Source: Clostridia bacterium (GTDB taxonomy: Bacteria; Bacillota_A; Clostridia; Christensenellales; UBA1750). From it: DNA of 48,093 nt. Below are positions 14,927 to 23,149 of the stretch, piece by piece. Under the pieces are notes generated by a model. The model was given only the letters and a program-made list of their open reading frames with translations, was not told the origin of the DNA and made no database searches. The stretch spans positions 1-48,093 of the forward strand of contig JAFPSR010000072.1 in the NCBI GenBank assembly GCA_017413675.1. The letters run 5' to 3'. A program made the position numbers and the translations under genes. Numbering within the stretch: position 1 is the first letter of the stretch; every line of letters begins with the position of its first letter.

Positions 14927-16668
14927 CCCCGTTCACCTCCCGTAATTGCGTTGAAGGGACAGACTTTCTTGCACAGGCCGCAGCCGACACACAGAGAGGT
15001 GTCGATTTCAATGCCCTTTTCCTTCTTGACCAGGGCAGGGCATCCGAGGCGCAGGCACATGCCGCAGTTGCGGCAGGCATCCGGTACGGTTTCCACCGGG
15101 GTGTATTTCGCGTTTTTCTTGAGCAGGACGCACGGATGCAGCGCGATGATTACAGAGGGTGCTTCCTTCTGCGTTTCCTCCTTGAGGACATTCTCGAATC
15201 CGCGCAGGTCGTAGGGATCGATGATGCGGACGTTCTTTTCCGGAACGCCGATGGCTTCGCAAAGCTTGACCAGATCCAGCTGCGGGGCGGGATTGCCGTG
15301 GATATCGCTGCCGGTGGCAGGGTTTTCCTGATGGCCGGTCATGCCGGTGGTGGAGTTGTCCGCGATGATGACCGTGGAGGCGCCGCTGTTGTAGACGATG
15401 TCAACCAGGCCGGTGATGCCGGAATGGATAAAGGTGCTGTCGCCGATGACCGCGACGGTTTCCTTGGCAAAGTCACGGCCGCGGGCTTTTTCCATGCCCA
15501 GCGTCATGCCGACGGATGCGCCCATACAGACGATGGTATCAATGGAACCCAGGGGCGGCATAACGCCCAGGGAATAACAGCCGATATCCGCGATGACATG
15601 GTATTTCATCTTGGAGAGGGTATAGAAGATCGCGCGGTGCGGGCAGCCGGCGCACAGGACCGGGGGCCGGGCGGGCAGGCCGGGGGTCTCCGCGGGACCG
15701 GCATCCGGTGCACCGCCGAAAACCTTGCGGATCTTATTGACGAACAGTTCGCCCTGCAGGCCGGTTTTATCCTTGCCGGAGCAGGGGATCCCCATCGCCT
15801 TAATGGCGTCTTCCATGAAGGGCTCGAGGTCTTCGATGACGTACAGGGTTTCCACCTGGTCAGCGAAGGAACGGATGGTTTCCTCACACAGCGGGTAAAC
15901 TATGCCCATTTTCAGGGTGGAAGCAGTGGGGAGCGCTTCACGTACGTACTGGTAAACGGAACCGGAGCAGACAACGCCGATCTTCGGATCCCGGATTTCA
16001 ATCCGGTTCAGGCCGAGGGAGGGGAGATCCGCAACCAGTTTCTTTTCTCGCTGTTCGACGGCTACATGGCGCGGACGGGCAAAACCGGGCACCATGGCGT
16101 ATTTCTGCGGGTTTTTGACGTAGGGCTTCAGCTCAACGGCATCGGGTTCCAGCTCCTCCACCATGGACCGGGCGTGCGCGATGCGGGTAACCATACGGAC
16201 CAGGACGGGGGTATCATAGGCTTCGGACAGTTCAAAAGCCTGCTTCATCATATCCTTGGCTTCCTGGGAATCGGAAGGCTCCAGCATCGGGATATGGGAA
16301 CTTCTGGCATAGAAACGGGAGTCCTGCTCGTTTTGGGAGGAATGCATGCCGGGATCGTCCGCAACGACGATGACCAGGCCGCCGTTTACACCGGTATAGG
16401 CGGAAGTAAACAGGGGGTCTGCCGCAACATTCAGTCCGACGTGCTTCATGCAGGCCATGGCGCGGGCGCCGGCTACACTGGCGCCGAGGGCAACTTCCAC
16501 AGCAACCTTTTCGTTCGGGGACCATTCGCAGTAGATGTTCTCATAATTGGCTGCGATGGTTTCCGTAATTTCGGTGGAAGGGGTGCCGGGATAGGCCACC
16601 GCAACCCGTACACCGGACTCATAGGCGCCGCGGGCGATGGCTTCGTTTCCCAGATACAGCTTCTTCAT
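14923..16668 (-). CDS. iorA: Indolepyruvate:ferredoxin oxidoreductase alpha subunit
   Basis: A 581-residue protein. The start at 16668 follows GGAG by 8 bases; the open frame upstream has no ribosome site. The N-terminal domain has GNEAIARGAYESGVRVAVAYPGTPSTEI. The thiamine-diphosphate domain has LCAGCPHRAIFY, DIGCYSLG and GDSTFIHSG...IADNSTTGMTGHQ. The tail carries a ferredoxin-like pair of [4Fe-4S] motifs, C-x2-C-x2-C-x4-C-P and C-x2-C-x2-C-x3-C-P. The enzyme acts in fermentation of aromatic amino acids and delivers reduced ferredoxin, typical of anaerobes. First gene of a two-gene operon with its own promoter and terminator. Confidence 0.96.
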   Translation of the reverse strand: MKKLYLGNEAIARGAYESGVRVAVAYPGTPSTEITETIAANYENIYCEWSPNEKVAVEVALGASVAGARAMACMKHVGLNVAADPLFTSAYTGVNGGLVIVVADDPGMHSSQNEQDSRFYARSSHIPMLEPSDSQEAKDMMKQAFELSEAYDTPVLVRMVTRIAHARSMVEELEPDAVELKPYVKNPQKYAMVPGFARPRHVAVEQREKKLVADLPSLGLNRIEIRDPKIGVVCSGSVYQYVREALPTASTLKMGIVYPLCEETIRSFADQVETLYVIEDLEPFMEDAIKAMGIPCSGKDKTGLQGELFVNKIRKVFGGAPDAGPAETPGLPARPPVLCAGCPHRAIFYTLSKMKYHVIADIGCYSLGVMPPLGSIDTIVCMGASVGMTLGMEKARGRDFAKETVAVIGDSTFIHSGITGLVDIVYNSGASTVIIADNSTTGMTGHQENPATGSDIHGNPAPQLDLVKLCEAIGVPEKNVRIIDPYDLRGFENVLKEETQKEAPSVIIALHPCVLLKKNAKYTPVETVPDACRNCGMCLRLGCPALVKKEKGIEIDTSLCVGCGLCKKVCPFNAITGGERG

Positions 16669-16838
16669 AGGGGATACTCCTTTACGGGTAAAAAATAACG
16701 GTAGGACGCTTCTTTCCGCAGCCCGGTAGAACGAACTGCAGAACATGGTTCCTGCCGTCAGATGTGGTATGCACCTGGCCTTAGGGGCCGGATCACAGCC
16801 GGGCTCTGCATCCTGCAGGGAACCTGCTGGTTTTTTTC

Positions 16839-16867
16839 ATTATAAGAGGAAAGAAAACGTTTGTAAA
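16839..16867 (-). promoter_or_regulatory. Promoter of iorAB
   Basis: Minus-strand TTTACA (16867-16862), 17-base spacer, TATAAT (16844-16839). Confidence 0.82.
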
Positions 16868-16903
16868 GAACCAAGGCGACTGCGCGGCGGCAGTTCCGCA
16901 CCC

Positions 16904-16933
16904 ATGACTTCCGGGAAGATTCGGTGGTATAAT
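16904..16933 (+). promoter_or_regulatory. Promoter of the fucosidase gene
   Basis: ATGACT (16904-16909), 18-base spacer, TATAAT (16928-16933) with an extended -10 TGG. It predicts a start near 16940 and a leader of about 80 bases. Confidence 0.65.
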
Positions 16934-17020
16934 GAATCCGGTCGCTGTGATCGGAACGGGAAAACCGGCGGATCCCGTTCCGTCCTTTTGCGCCGCGTCC
17001 GCAGCGGCAGGGAAAATCCC

Positions 17021-18364
17021 ATGGATGAAAAGACCTTTTTCCGGAATGCGGGGCACGTGACCCCGTCGCCGCGCCAGCTGGCATTCCTGCAGCATCCCTT
17101 TTATGCCTTTGTCCATTTTACGGTCAATACCTATACCAATCTCGAATGGGGGTTGGGAACGGAGGATCCCGCAATCTTCAACCCGGTGCATCTTGACTGC
17201 GATGCCTGGGTGGACGCGGTGAAATCTGCCGGGATGGACGGCCTTGTGCTTACGGCAAAGCACCATGACGGGTTTTGCCTGTGGCCGAGCCGGTATACGG
17301 AACACTGCGTCCGGAACAGCCCGTGGAAGGACGGCCGGGGCGATGTCGTCCGGGAGGCCGCGGAGGCCTGCCGCCGGGGCGGCATCCGTTTCGGCTTCTA
17401 TCTTTCGCCCTGGGACCGCAACAGTCCCCTGTACGGGACGGATGCCTACAATGATTACTACAAGGCACAACTGACGGAGCTTCTTACCAACTACGGGGAT
17501 ATTTTCTATGTGTGGTTTGACGGCGCCTGCGGGGAAGGTCCCAACGGGAAAAAGCAGGAGTATGATTTCGACGGGTACATTGAACTCATCCGCAGGTACC
17601 AGCCCGATGCCTGTATCTTCAACGATTTCGGCCCGGATATCCGTTGGGTAGGCAACGAAAGCGGGACTGCCCGGGAAAGTGAATGGATGGTTGTTCCCCA
17701 TGAGCATGCCTTCCGTGCCGAACAGCAGACGCACGGGGCCCTGGCTTCGGGAACTCTGGACGGGATCTATAATACCTGGCCGTCCCTGGGCGGCAGGGAG
17801 ATCATCCGCTACAGCGAAGGACTCAGCTTTGCCCCGGCGGAAACGGATATGTCCATCCGCCCGGGCTGGTTCTACCATCCCGGGGAGGAGCCCCACAGTC
17901 TGGAAAGACTGATGCGCACCTATATCACCAGTGTCGGCGGCAGCACGACCTTCAACCTGAATATCCCGCCGATGCCGGACGGCCGCTTTGATCCCCGGGA
18001 TGTCCGCAGGCTCAAGGAACTGGGGAAAGCCCTGGAAGAGGCTTTCGGGCATGAAGTCGCACCGGACAAAACCGTTGCCCGAACGGAATGCGGGGAGATG
18101 TGCCTGTTCCATGTGGTCCTTCCCGAAGAAACGGATGTCCGCTATGTTACCCTCGGGGAGGATATTTCCGAAGGTCAGCGGGTTGAACGGTTCATGCTGA
18201 CGCGGAAAGACGTGTTCGGGAAAACCGAAGCGTTCTTCCACGGGACGACCATCGGGAACAGGAGGATCTGTGACCTCGGGAAAAAGCAGCGTCTTCAGGA
18301 ATTCGATATCCGGATTCTCTCCTCGAGGGACACGGTCGAAACCCTTTCGATCCGACTCACCTGA
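17021..18364 (+). CDS. GH29 alpha-L-fucosidase, intracellular type
   Basis: A 447-residue glycoside hydrolase. Family signs are the HFTVNTYTNLEWG segment, the strictly conserved LTAKHHDGFCLWPS, FGFYLSPWDRN, and the nucleophile region YVWFDGACGEG with Asp167 as the likely nucleophile, then the NIPPMPDGRFDPRD end of the catalytic barrel. The layout fits the GH29-B branch (alpha-1,3/1,4-fucosides on glycans), though subfamily is not certain. There is no signal peptide, so it should act on imported fucosylated oligosaccharides in the cytoplasm. The ATG at 17021 follows AGGGA; the frame upstream has no good site. No transporter or fucose pathway genes are adjacent. Confidence 0.92.
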   Translation: MDEKTFFRNAGHVTPSPRQLAFLQHPFYAFVHFTVNTYTNLEWGLGTEDPAIFNPVHLDCDAWVDAVKSAGMDGLVLTAKHHDGFCLWPSRYTEHCVRNSPWKDGRGDVVREAAEACRRGGIRFGFYLSPWDRNSPLYGTDAYNDYYKAQLTELLTNYGDIFYVWFDGACGEGPNGKKQEYDFDGYIELIRRYQPDACIFNDFGPDIRWVGNESGTARESEWMVVPHEHAFRAEQQTHGALASGTLDGIYNTWPSLGGREIIRYSEGLSFAPAETDMSIRPGWFYHPGEEPHSLERLMRTYITSVGGSTTFNLNIPPMPDGRFDPRDVRRLKELGKALEEAFGHEVAPDKTVARTECGEMCLFHVVLPEETDVRYVTLGEDISEGQRVERFMLTRKDVFGKTEAFFHGTTIGNRRICDLGKKQRLQEFDIRILSSRDTVETLSIRLT

Positions 18365-18390
18365 CAATCCTTCCCGCTTTGGATTGGGTC

Positions 18391-18419
18391 TTGTTATGTA
18401 CGGGTAAATTAGGTAAAAT
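18391..18419 (+). promoter_or_regulatory. Promoter of the frr operon
   Basis: TTGTTA (18391-18396), 17-base spacer, TAAAAT (18414-18419), predicted start near 18426. AAAGGAGG follows at 18432-18439. Confidence 0.7.
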
Positions 18420-18445
18420 ATAGATATCAATAAAGGAGGCATGCA

Positions 18446-19006
18446 ATGATGATAGATGAATTAACCGCGACCATGCAGGAGAAGATGCAGAAGAGCATCG
18501 CTGTCTTCAGCAAAGAACTGGCATCCATGCGTGCCGGCCGTGCTACACCGTCCCTTCTGGATAAGATCCAGGTGGATTATTACGGCACGATGTCGCCGAT
18601 CAACGCGGTTGCCAATGTGACGATTCCCGAAGCAAGAATGATTCAGATCGCACCCTGGGAAACCAGAATGCTGACTGTAATTGAAAAAGCAATCCAGAAG
18701 TCCGACCTGGGCATCAACCCGTCCAATGACGGCAAGGTGATCCGCCTGGTGCTGCCGGAAATGACGGAGGAACGCCGTAAGGACCTGGTCAAGCAGACCC
18801 ACAAGATGGGGGAGGAATGTAAGGTTGCCCTCCGCTCCATCCGCCGGGACGCTATGGAACAGGTCAAAAAACAGCAGAAGGATTCCGTCATTACGGAAGA
18901 CGACAGGAAGGATCTGGAAAACGAGATCCAGAAGATTACCGACAACGAGATCAAGAATGTCGATAAGGTAATCGCAGATAAGGAAAAGGAACTGATGAGT
19001 GTCTGA
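18446..19006 (+). CDS. frr: Ribosome recycling factor
   Basis: A 186-residue protein of normal length. It has the long-helix/beta family pattern with GRATPSLLDKIQVDYYG near 31, the IAPWE turn, and the SLxI-type segment NPSNDGKVIRLVLPEMTEERRKDL, then VALRSIRRDA. With EF-G it splits the post-termination ribosome. The start follows an excellent AAAGGAGG; the two adjacent ATG codons are both possible. In many Firmicutes frr is preceded by rpsB-tsf-pyrH; here it is the first gene of the block, behind a fucosidase gene. The stop overlaps the next start (TGATG). Confidence 0.97.
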   Translation: MMIDELTATMQEKMQKSIAVFSKELASMRAGRATPSLLDKIQVDYYGTMSPINAVANVTIPEARMIQIAPWETRMLTVIEKAIQKSDLGINPSNDGKVIRLVLPEMTEERRKDLVKQTHKMGEECKVALRSIRRDAMEQVKKQQKDSVITEDDRKDLENEIQKITDNEIKNVDKVIADKEKELMSV

Positions 19007-19329
19007 TGGACATCCCACGGGATCCATCCGGATCTGGTAAAGGTATGACAGACAAGGATAAATTGGCGGGGCTTTCCCTGGGCGAGGCCCTGCCTTTTTT
19101 TGAGAAAAGCCGTGCAGAGACGGAAATTTCGGTTGCCAGGAATGCGGCCGGGGAGTGTCCTTTGGCCGGGAGCCTGGACTGGGACAGTCCCTGTATCCGG
19201 CTGGGCCGGGCTGCCTGCGAAAGAGGCCTGGTCCCCCGGATTGTGCGGGTTGCGCAGGAAAAAGGCAGGACCGTGGTAACGGCAGCCTGCTTTGTGCCCC
19301 CGGCCGGAAAACTCGGGGAAGACAGATAA
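19006..19329 (+). CDS. Unrecognised small protein between frr and uppS
   Basis: A 107-residue protein I do not recognise. It is soluble by composition, mildly acidic at the N-terminal half and basic near 75-90 (LVPRIVRVAQEKGRTVV), with four cysteines (50, 62, 71, 94) and a C-terminal VTAACFVPPAG. The start overlaps the frr stop (TGATG); an inner ATG at 19045 is another option. It ends 19 bases before uppS, so it is co-expressed with translation and isoprenoid genes. The frame has codon use like its neighbours and no competing frame of known function, which supports a real gene, but no function can be given. Confidence 0.65.
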   Translation: MDIPRDPSGSGKGMTDKDKLAGLSLGEALPFFEKSRAETEISVARNAAGECPLAGSLDWDSPCIRLGRAACERGLVPRIVRVAQEKGRTVVTAACFVPPAGKLGEDR

Positions 19330-19348
19330 GGGAAACGGAGAGAACGCT

Positions 19349-20080
19349 TTGAAAGAATTACCGGGCCGCCTGCCCAGACATGTCGCCATTATTATGGACG
19401 GCAACGGACGGTGGGCACAGCAGAGGGGACTGCCGCGCAGCGCAGGCCATCGGGCAGGGGTGGAAGCCCTGCGCCCGATCATCCGCTCCAGTGCGGAGTG
19501 GGGGATTTCCGTGCTGACGGTTTATGCCTTTTCTACGGAAAACTGGTCCCGTCCGTTGGAGGAAGTCCGCATCCTGATGGGCCTGGTGGAGGAATTCTTC
19601 CGGCGGGAACTGAAAAACCTGATCCGGGACGGTGTGAAGATCCGGATCATCGGCAAGCGCGAGGGACTGAGCGAAAACCTGCTGAGGATCATCCGCACGG
19701 CGGAGGAGGAGACAGCGGGCAATACCGCGCTGCAGCTGAATATCGCCTTTAACTACGGGGGACGGGAAGACATCGTGCAGGCTGCCAGGAGGATCGCTTC
19801 CGAAGCAGCCGAAGGCAGGCTGGATCCCGCAGCCCTGGATGAGAAGGTTTTTGCGGATTACCTGTATACGGCAGGCCAGGAAGAGGTTTCCCTGCTGATC
19901 CGTACCAGCGGGGAAAAGAGGATTTCGAACTTCCTTCTGTATCAGGCATCCTATGCCGAGTTCGTGTTTACGGATGTCCTGTGGCCTGATTTTACCCCGG
20001 AAGTGTATATGGACTGTCTGTGGGAATATGCTTCCCGTGACCGTCGTTTCGGGGGAGTAAAGGAAAAGAAAGAGAAATGA
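19349..20080 (+). CDS. uppS: Isoprenyl (undecaprenyl) diphosphate synthase
   Basis: A 243-residue cis-prenyltransferase. It starts PRHVAIIMDGNGRWA with the essential Asp17, followed by GHRAG, VYAFSTENWSRP, and the C-terminal RTSGEKRISNFLLYQASYAEFVF. It adds isopentenyl units to farnesyl diphosphate to give the C55 carrier for peptidoglycan and wall polymers. The start is taken at a TTG codon preceded by GGAG at 9 bases (19337-19340); the longer open frame overlaps the preceding gene and lacks a site. The stop overlaps cdsA (ATGA). Confidence 0.95.
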   Translation: MKELPGRLPRHVAIIMDGNGRWAQQRGLPRSAGHRAGVEALRPIIRSSAEWGISVLTVYAFSTENWSRPLEEVRILMGLVEEFFRRELKNLIRDGVKIRIIGKREGLSENLLRIIRTAEEETAGNTALQLNIAFNYGGREDIVQAARRIASEAAEGRLDPAALDEKVFADYLYTAGQEEVSLLIRTSGEKRISNFLLYQASYAEFVFTDVLWPDFTPEVYMDCLWEYASRDRRFGGVKEKKEK

Positions 20081-20883
20081 AGCAGCGAGTGACTACGGGG
20101 ATAGTCGGCGGGATTATCCTGGTGTTCGCCATTTTTGTGAATGAATGGGTAGCCCGGTGCGCGGTGACCCTGATCCTGTTTCTGTGCATGCATGAAATGA
20201 TTCATGCGCTGGCCGGGGACCAGGATGCGCCGCTGCATGTGTGGGTGCCCTATGCGTTTGCGTTTCTTCTGCTGCCGGCGGTCACCTTTTTCTCCATGCA
20301 AGGCGGGTTTATCCTGCTTACGATCTGCGTCCTGATCCAGTTCATGCTGGTGGTGCTTCTGGATAAGCCGGGCAGGCTGGTCCTGTCCGTGAACTTCCTC
20401 CCGTTCCTGTATCCGGGAATCCCGGCTATTTTCCTGCAGGGCATTACTTTCCTGGATCACTCGCAGGCCCTGCTCCTACTGCTGTTTGTATCCTCTTTCC
20501 TCTCGGACTGTTTCGCCTTGTTCTTCGGACTGACATTCGGAAGGAGCCATAAACATCCCCTGCTGCCGCGCGTCAGCCCGAACAAAACCGTGGAAGGTGC
20601 CCTCGGCGGATTTTTCGGGGGTGTTCTGTTTACGGTGCTTGCGGGGCTTCTCCTTCGGCATGCCGGCATGCTGGTGATCAGCATCCCGTGTCTGGCCATC
20701 CTGGGATTTGCGGGTTCTTTCTTTACCCAGGCAGGAGACCTGACGGCCTCGTTTATCAAGCGTGCCTGCGGGATCAAGGATTTCGGCGGGATCATGCCCG
20801 GACACGGCGGGATGCTGGACCGGATGGACGGGGTCCTGTTCAATGCCGTGGCATTTTACCTGTTTGTGCTCCTGGTAACCTGA
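20077..20883 (+). CDS. cdsA: Phosphatidate cytidylyltransferase
   Basis: A 268-residue polytopic membrane protein (about seven to eight spans). The C-terminal CdsA signature is complete: S-x-I-K-R-x4-K-D-x-G-x2-M-P-G-H-G-G-M-L-D-R (near residues 228-250). It makes CDP-diacylglycerol from phosphatidate and CTP for phospholipid synthesis. Four-base overlap with uppS shows translational coupling; dxr follows after 18 bases. Confidence 0.95.
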   Translation: MKQRVTTGIVGGIILVFAIFVNEWVARCAVTLILFLCMHEMIHALAGDQDAPLHVWVPYAFAFLLLPAVTFFSMQGGFILLTICVLIQFMLVVLLDKPGRLVLSVNFLPFLYPGIPAIFLQGITFLDHSQALLLLLFVSSFLSDCFALFFGLTFGRSHKHPLLPRVSPNKTVEGALGGFFGGVLFTVLAGLLLRHAGMLVISIPCLAILGFAGSFFTQAGDLTASFIKRACGIKDFGGIMPGHGGMLDRMDGVLFNAVAFYLFVLLVT

Positions 20884-20901
20884 CAGGGAAAGCGGAAAAA
20901 T

Positions 20902-22053
20902 ATGAAGAAAAGAATTGCCATTATCGGTTCAACGGGGTCCATCGGGACCCAGGCCCTGCAGGTGGCCGCCCTGCAGAGGGACGAGATCGAAATAGCGGCC
21001 CTGAGCGCCGGGAAAAATGCCGCCCTGCTGGCCGAGCAGTGTGCGGCTTTTCATCCGTCCTACGCGGCTCTTGCGGAGGGAATCCCCGAAGCGGGTCCCG
21101 GGACGGAAACCGCTTCCGGGGCGTATGCTGCCCTGGAAGGGATTCTGGACCGCCCGCTGGACGGTGTACTGATCGCGGTCACCGGGTTTGCGGGGCTTCG
21201 TTCCGTCCTGGCAGCGATTGAAAGAAAGATACCGGTCTTCCTGGCCAACAAGGAATCTTTGGTGGCCGGCGGGGACCTGGTGATGAAACAGGCGAAGGAA
21301 AACGGGGTGCCCATCCTTCCCGTGGATTCGGAACACAGTGCGATTTTCCAGTGCCTTCTGGGCCGGGGGGACAATGAGCCTTCCCGGATTGTGCTGACCG
21401 CTTCCGGCGGTCCGTTCAGGACCTTTTCCAAAGAACAGATCCGGAATGCCACCGTGGAAATGGCACTGAAGCATCCTTCCTGGAATATGGGCAGGAAGAT
21501 TACGATTGACAGCGCCAGCATGATGAACAAGGCCCTGGAAGTAATTGAAGCCCACCATCTTTTCGGGATGCCCGCCGAAAAGATCGGGGTCCTGATCCAT
21601 CCCCAGAGCATCGTGCATTCCTATGTGGAATTTGCGGACGGTGCGGTGATTGCCCAGATGGGGCGCGCGGATATGCGCGTGCCGATCGGGTTTGCCTTCC
21701 GGTATCCGGAACGCGTGCCTACCGGGGTATGCCCGCCGGACTTTGCCGAACTCGGGCAATTGACTTTTGAAAAATGGGACGAAGAGAAGTTCCCGGCAAT
21801 CCGTCTGGCTTACGAGGCGCTTTCCGGACAGGGAGGCCTCCCGACGGTACTGAATGCCGCCAATGAAGCGGCGGTCGGACTGCTGTTCGAAGGCGGGATC
21901 GCATTCTGGCAGATTGCTCCCCTGGTGGAGCGGACGATGCAGGCGTTCGGGGATTTTACCCCGACGGATGAGGAGGATATCCTCCGGGCGGACCTGGAAG
22001 TCCGCAGGCTGGTCGTTTCCGACTATAGGCGCCTGCTTCAGGGAATTTCTTGA
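20902..22053 (+). CDS. dxr: 1-deoxy-D-xylulose 5-phosphate reductoisomerase
   Basis: A 383-residue enzyme of normal length. NADPH-binding IIGSTGSIGTQAL opens the protein; the metal/substrate site shows PVDSEHSAIFQCL (Asp, Glu) and SASMMNKALEVIEAHHLFG; the flexible-loop TASGGPFR is also present. It commits carbon to the MEP isoprenoid pathway, the same pathway as IspG encoded two genes downstream and feeding UppS. Confidence 0.97.
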   Translation: MKKRIAIIGSTGSIGTQALQVAALQRDEIEIAALSAGKNAALLAEQCAAFHPSYAALAEGIPEAGPGTETASGAYAALEGILDRPLDGVLIAVTGFAGLRSVLAAIERKIPVFLANKESLVAGGDLVMKQAKENGVPILPVDSEHSAIFQCLLGRGDNEPSRIVLTASGGPFRTFSKEQIRNATVEMALKHPSWNMGRKITIDSASMMNKALEVIEAHHLFGMPAEKIGVLIHPQSIVHSYVEFADGAVIAQMGRADMRVPIGFAFRYPERVPTGVCPPDFAELGQLTFEKWDEEKFPAIRLAYEALSGQGGLPTVLNAANEAAVGLLFEGGIAFWQIAPLVERTMQAFGDFTPTDEEDILRADLEVRRLVVSDYRRLLQGIS

Positions 22054-22068
22054 TACAGAGGAAACTGC

Positions 22069-23133
22069 ATGTCACATGTTTTATCTTTATTGGCTGCCCT
22101 GCTCCTGCTGGGCATCCTGATCCTGGTCCATGAACTGGGACATTATACCGCCGGCCGGATCCTGAAGTTCAAGATCAATGAATTCTCCGTGGGTTTCGGC
22201 CCGCGTCTTTTCGGCTGGACCCGGAAGGACATCAAATATTCCCTGCGGGCACTGCCGCTGGGCGGCTACTGCATGTTCAGCGGGGAGCAGGAGGGTGACG
22301 AATCCGCCGAAAAGAGTTTTTATAATGAAAAACCCTGGAAACGGCTGATTGTCATGGTCTCCGGCTGTCTGATGAACTTCCTGACCGCTTTCCTCATGGC
22401 GGTCGTTCTCCTGACCTGCATCGGGGTGCCGGAGAGCAACCACAGCATCGGCAGCGTGGTAGAGGAAAGCGCTGCGGCACAGGCCGGCCTGCAGGCCGGG
22501 GACGAGATCCTTGCTGTGGACGGGACGGAAACGCCGGAAGCCCAGGACGTGATTACGCAGATCGGGAAAGCGGAAGGCAAAACTTCCGTGATCACGGTCC
22601 TGCGGGACGGGGAAAAGATCGATATCCCGGTTACGCCGGTATACAACGAAGAAGAAAAACGCTATATGATCGGCATCTATTTCGGAACCGACCGGGTGCA
22701 TCTGGGATTGTTTGAGTCCATCGGCATTTCGGCCGAATACTGCAGGGATGTTTCCGGCGCACTGTTTGATTTCCTCAAGGGACTGATCACCAAGGGGACC
22801 GGGGCCGGGGATGTTACCGGGCCGATCGGGACCGTTGCCGTCATTTCGGAAACAGCCCGGGAGGGCTTTGCGGATTCGTTTGCCGCAGGCATGTCGAACC
22901 TGCTGCAGCTGGGTGTGCTGATCAGCATGAACCTGGGAATTCTGAACATCCTCCCGCTGCCCGCGCTGGACGGCGGCAAGATCATCTTTGTCCTGTATGA
23001 AATGATTTTCCGGCGGCGGGTCAAGCCCGAACATGAAGCCATCGTGCATCTTGTCGGGATGGCGCTGTTCATTATATTGGCTGTGATTATCGGGTATCAG
23101 GACATTGTCCGCCTGATCAGGGGCACGCTGTAA
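22069..23133 (+). CDS. rseP: Site-2 intramembrane metalloprotease RseP/RasP
   Basis: A 354-residue membrane protease. The zinc motif HELGH (His21, Glu22, His25) lies in the first transmembrane span, a PDZ domain occupies about 125-190 (AAQAGLQAGDEILAVDG), and the second active-site element NILPLPALDGGK has the Asp ligand at 301 in a later span. It cleaves anti-sigma factors or remnant signal peptides within the membrane. Position between dxr and ispG is conserved in Firmicutes. The ATG follows AGAGGAAA. Confidence 0.95.
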   Translation: MSHVLSLLAALLLLGILILVHELGHYTAGRILKFKINEFSVGFGPRLFGWTRKDIKYSLRALPLGGYCMFSGEQEGDESAEKSFYNEKPWKRLIVMVSGCLMNFLTAFLMAVVLLTCIGVPESNHSIGSVVEESAAAQAGLQAGDEILAVDGTETPEAQDVITQIGKAEGKTSVITVLRDGEKIDIPVTPVYNEEEKRYMIGIYFGTDRVHLGLFESIGISAEYCRDVSGALFDFLKGLITKGTGAGDVTGPIGTVAVISETAREGFADSFAAGMSNLLQLGVLISMNLGILNILPLPALDGGKIIFVLYEMIFRRRVKPEHEAIVHLVGMALFIILAVIIGYQDIVRLIRGTL

Positions 23134-23149
23134 GGAAGGGAAGCCGGCT

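Larger units (their letters stand above)
16669..17020. other. Divergent intergenic region between iorA and the fucosidase gene
   Basis: 352 bases without a supported gene. It holds two back-to-back promoters (iorA at 16839-16867, fucosidase at 16904-16933). The iorA leader is about 160 bases, long for a metabolic gene; it contains a T-rich stretch (ATTTTTT on the minus strand, near 16690) and some GC-rich pairing potential but no riboswitch class I recognise. Confidence 0.5.

Noticed and set aside
14839..16698. Plus-strand open frame of 619 codons opposite iorA
   Set aside because: Shadow of iorAB, which carries complete catalytic and cluster motifs on the minus strand.
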